From positions 620,001 through 684,000 of the forward strand of contig NZ_CP041637.1 in assembly GCF_007197735.1 (NCBI RefSeq): 64,000 nt of DNA, given 5' to 3'. The DNA is from Formosa sediminum (GTDB taxonomy: Bacteria > Bacteroidota > Bacteroidia > Flavobacteriales > Flavobacteriaceae). The number at the start of each line of letters is the position of its first letter. The stretch's first letter is position 1. Below the pieces are notes generated by a model. The model was not told the DNA's origin and searched no databases. It saw nothing but the letters and a program-made list of their open reading frames with translations. Of the stretch, positions 63,290-64,000 are shown in pieces. The position numbers and the translations under genes are program-made.

Positions 63290-64000
63290 ATGAAAAACAT
63301 ATATATTATCACAGCGTTTACTTTTCTTTTAATTTCTTGCGGTGGAAAAGAGCAATCTATAGATGAAGTATTAGCAAAGGGCAACCTAGAATCTATTCGA
63401 GCTAAACGTACAGAAATTGAAGCGCAACAGGTAACTATAAGCCAACAATTAAAACGCATAGACGAAAAAATAGCAGAATTAGACGACACAAAAAAACTGC
63501 CTTTAGTGACTACAGTTAAAGCTAAAACAGAACACTTTGTACATTATTTAGAATTACAAGGTAGTGTACAAACCAAACAAAACATTGTAATTTATCCTGA
63601 AACATCTGGAATTTTACAACAGGTTTATGTTAAAGAAGGGCAACACGTCACTAAAGGACAAGCCTTAGCTAAAATAGACGATGGTGGTTTAGAACAACAA
63701 GTTTCTCAGACAGAAATACAATTGGCTTTAGCCGAAACCACTTTTAAACGTCAAAAAAGACTATGGGAACAAGAAATAGGAAGCGAAATACAGTACCTAC
63801 AAGCTAAATCTAATTTTGAAGCTCAAGAACAAGCCGTTAATCAACTAAAAACACAATTAGCAAAAACAACTATAGTAGCACCTTTTTCTGGTGTAATAGA
63901 CGATATTATTACAGATCAAGGAAGCGTTGTAATGCCAGGACAATCTCAATTAATTAGAATTGTAAACCTTAAAGACATGTTTATTGAAACCGAAGTTCCT
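63290..64000 (+). CDS. RND efflux periplasmic adaptor, 3' end cut by window edge
   Basis: ATG at 63290; 237 codons are present to the window end. The N-terminus is a lipoprotein signal with LLISCGG (Cys17 lipidated). A helical stretch (about 22-65) is followed by the barrel-sandwich hybrid domain (VIYPETSGILQQVYVKEGQHV and APFSGVIDDIITDQGSVV), the lipoyl-like halves typical of MFP/HlyD-type adaptors, with a helical hairpin between. An RND pump gene is expected just beyond the window. It lies 11 bp after the TolC-like gene. Confidence 0.93.
   Translation, partial: MKNIYIITAFTFLLISCGGKEQSIDEVLAKGNLESIRAKRTEIEAQQVTISQQLKRIDEKIAELDDTKKLPLVTTVKAKTEHFVHYLELQGSVQTKQNIVIYPETSGILQQVYVKEGQHVTKGQALAKIDDGGLEQQVSQTEIQLALAETTFKRQKRLWEQEIGSEIQYLQAKSNFEAQEQAVNQLKTQLAKTTIVAPFSGVIDDIITDQGSVVMPGQSQLIRIVNLKDMFIETEVP

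Overview
The window is A+T-rich chromosomal DNA from a member of the Bacteroidota, almost certainly the family Flavobacteriaceae. The evidence is consistent across the window: an alternative complex III (ActA-F) locus joined to an aa3-type oxidase, ribosomal and translation genes in the flavobacterial order, promoters of the Bacteroidota form (TTTG about 19 nt upstream of TAnnTTTG), no clear Shine-Dalgarno sequences, and many secreted or outer-membrane beta-barrel proteins. I cannot name a genus from the sequence alone. Both ends cut through genes: cox1 at the left and an RND adaptor at the right.

Layout. 1-10864 (minus) is a respiratory operon actA-B-C-D-E-F-cox2-cox1, which passes electrons from menaquinol through ACIII to cytochrome oxidase. 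11379-16491 holds a SPOR-domain protein convergent with the rimP-nusA-infB translation/transcription operon. 16652-18577 has a tandem universal stress protein, a decayed secreted-protein relic and a small membrane-anchored protein. A tRNA-Gln follows, then 18873-26600 with a GT117/DUF2723 glycosyltransferase, a polysaccharide deacetylase, a cysteine-free thioredoxin-fold protein, a membrane phosphoesterase and a TetR-aldehyde dehydrogenase pair. 26804-34420 holds polA, a TspO-like protein, a PfpI/DJ-1 protein, a putative barrel protein, an unusual D-hydroxyacid dehydrogenase-like protein and a DUF2853 protein. 34556-36009 is an outer-membrane protein pseudogene with three separate lesions.

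36226-40584 is a translation block (rplM, rpsI, rpsB, tsf, pyrH, frr). 40688-48165 has a shortened DUF5686 barrel, an MMPL/RND exporter, asnS, rpoN and a polytopic membrane protein. 48160-53412 (minus) carries a PorT-like barrel, ExbD-ExbD-membrane protein-ExbB (a proton-driven energiser for outer-membrane processes), tRNA-Ser, asparaginase and TatD. 53467-54925 has a retropepsin-like protein, an orphan LuxR-type regulator and a 34-residue membrane peptide. 54991-59004 (minus) is the 2-oxoglutarate dehydrogenase pair odhA-odhB, followed by small envelope proteins, a polyprenyl diphosphate synthase, and a TetR-TolC-adaptor efflux operon running off the right end.

The region is mostly housekeeping. 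I found no CRISPR array, insertion sequence, prophage, replication origin or clear new multi-gene system. The most unusual points are local: the multiply broken OMP gene, a complete terminator-like hairpin in the rimP-nusA-infB leader, His-rich extensions on two neighbouring respiratory subunits, two enzyme-fold proteins lacking their usual catalytic residues, two apparently leaderless promoters, and two unlisted mini-proteins with hydrophobic segments.
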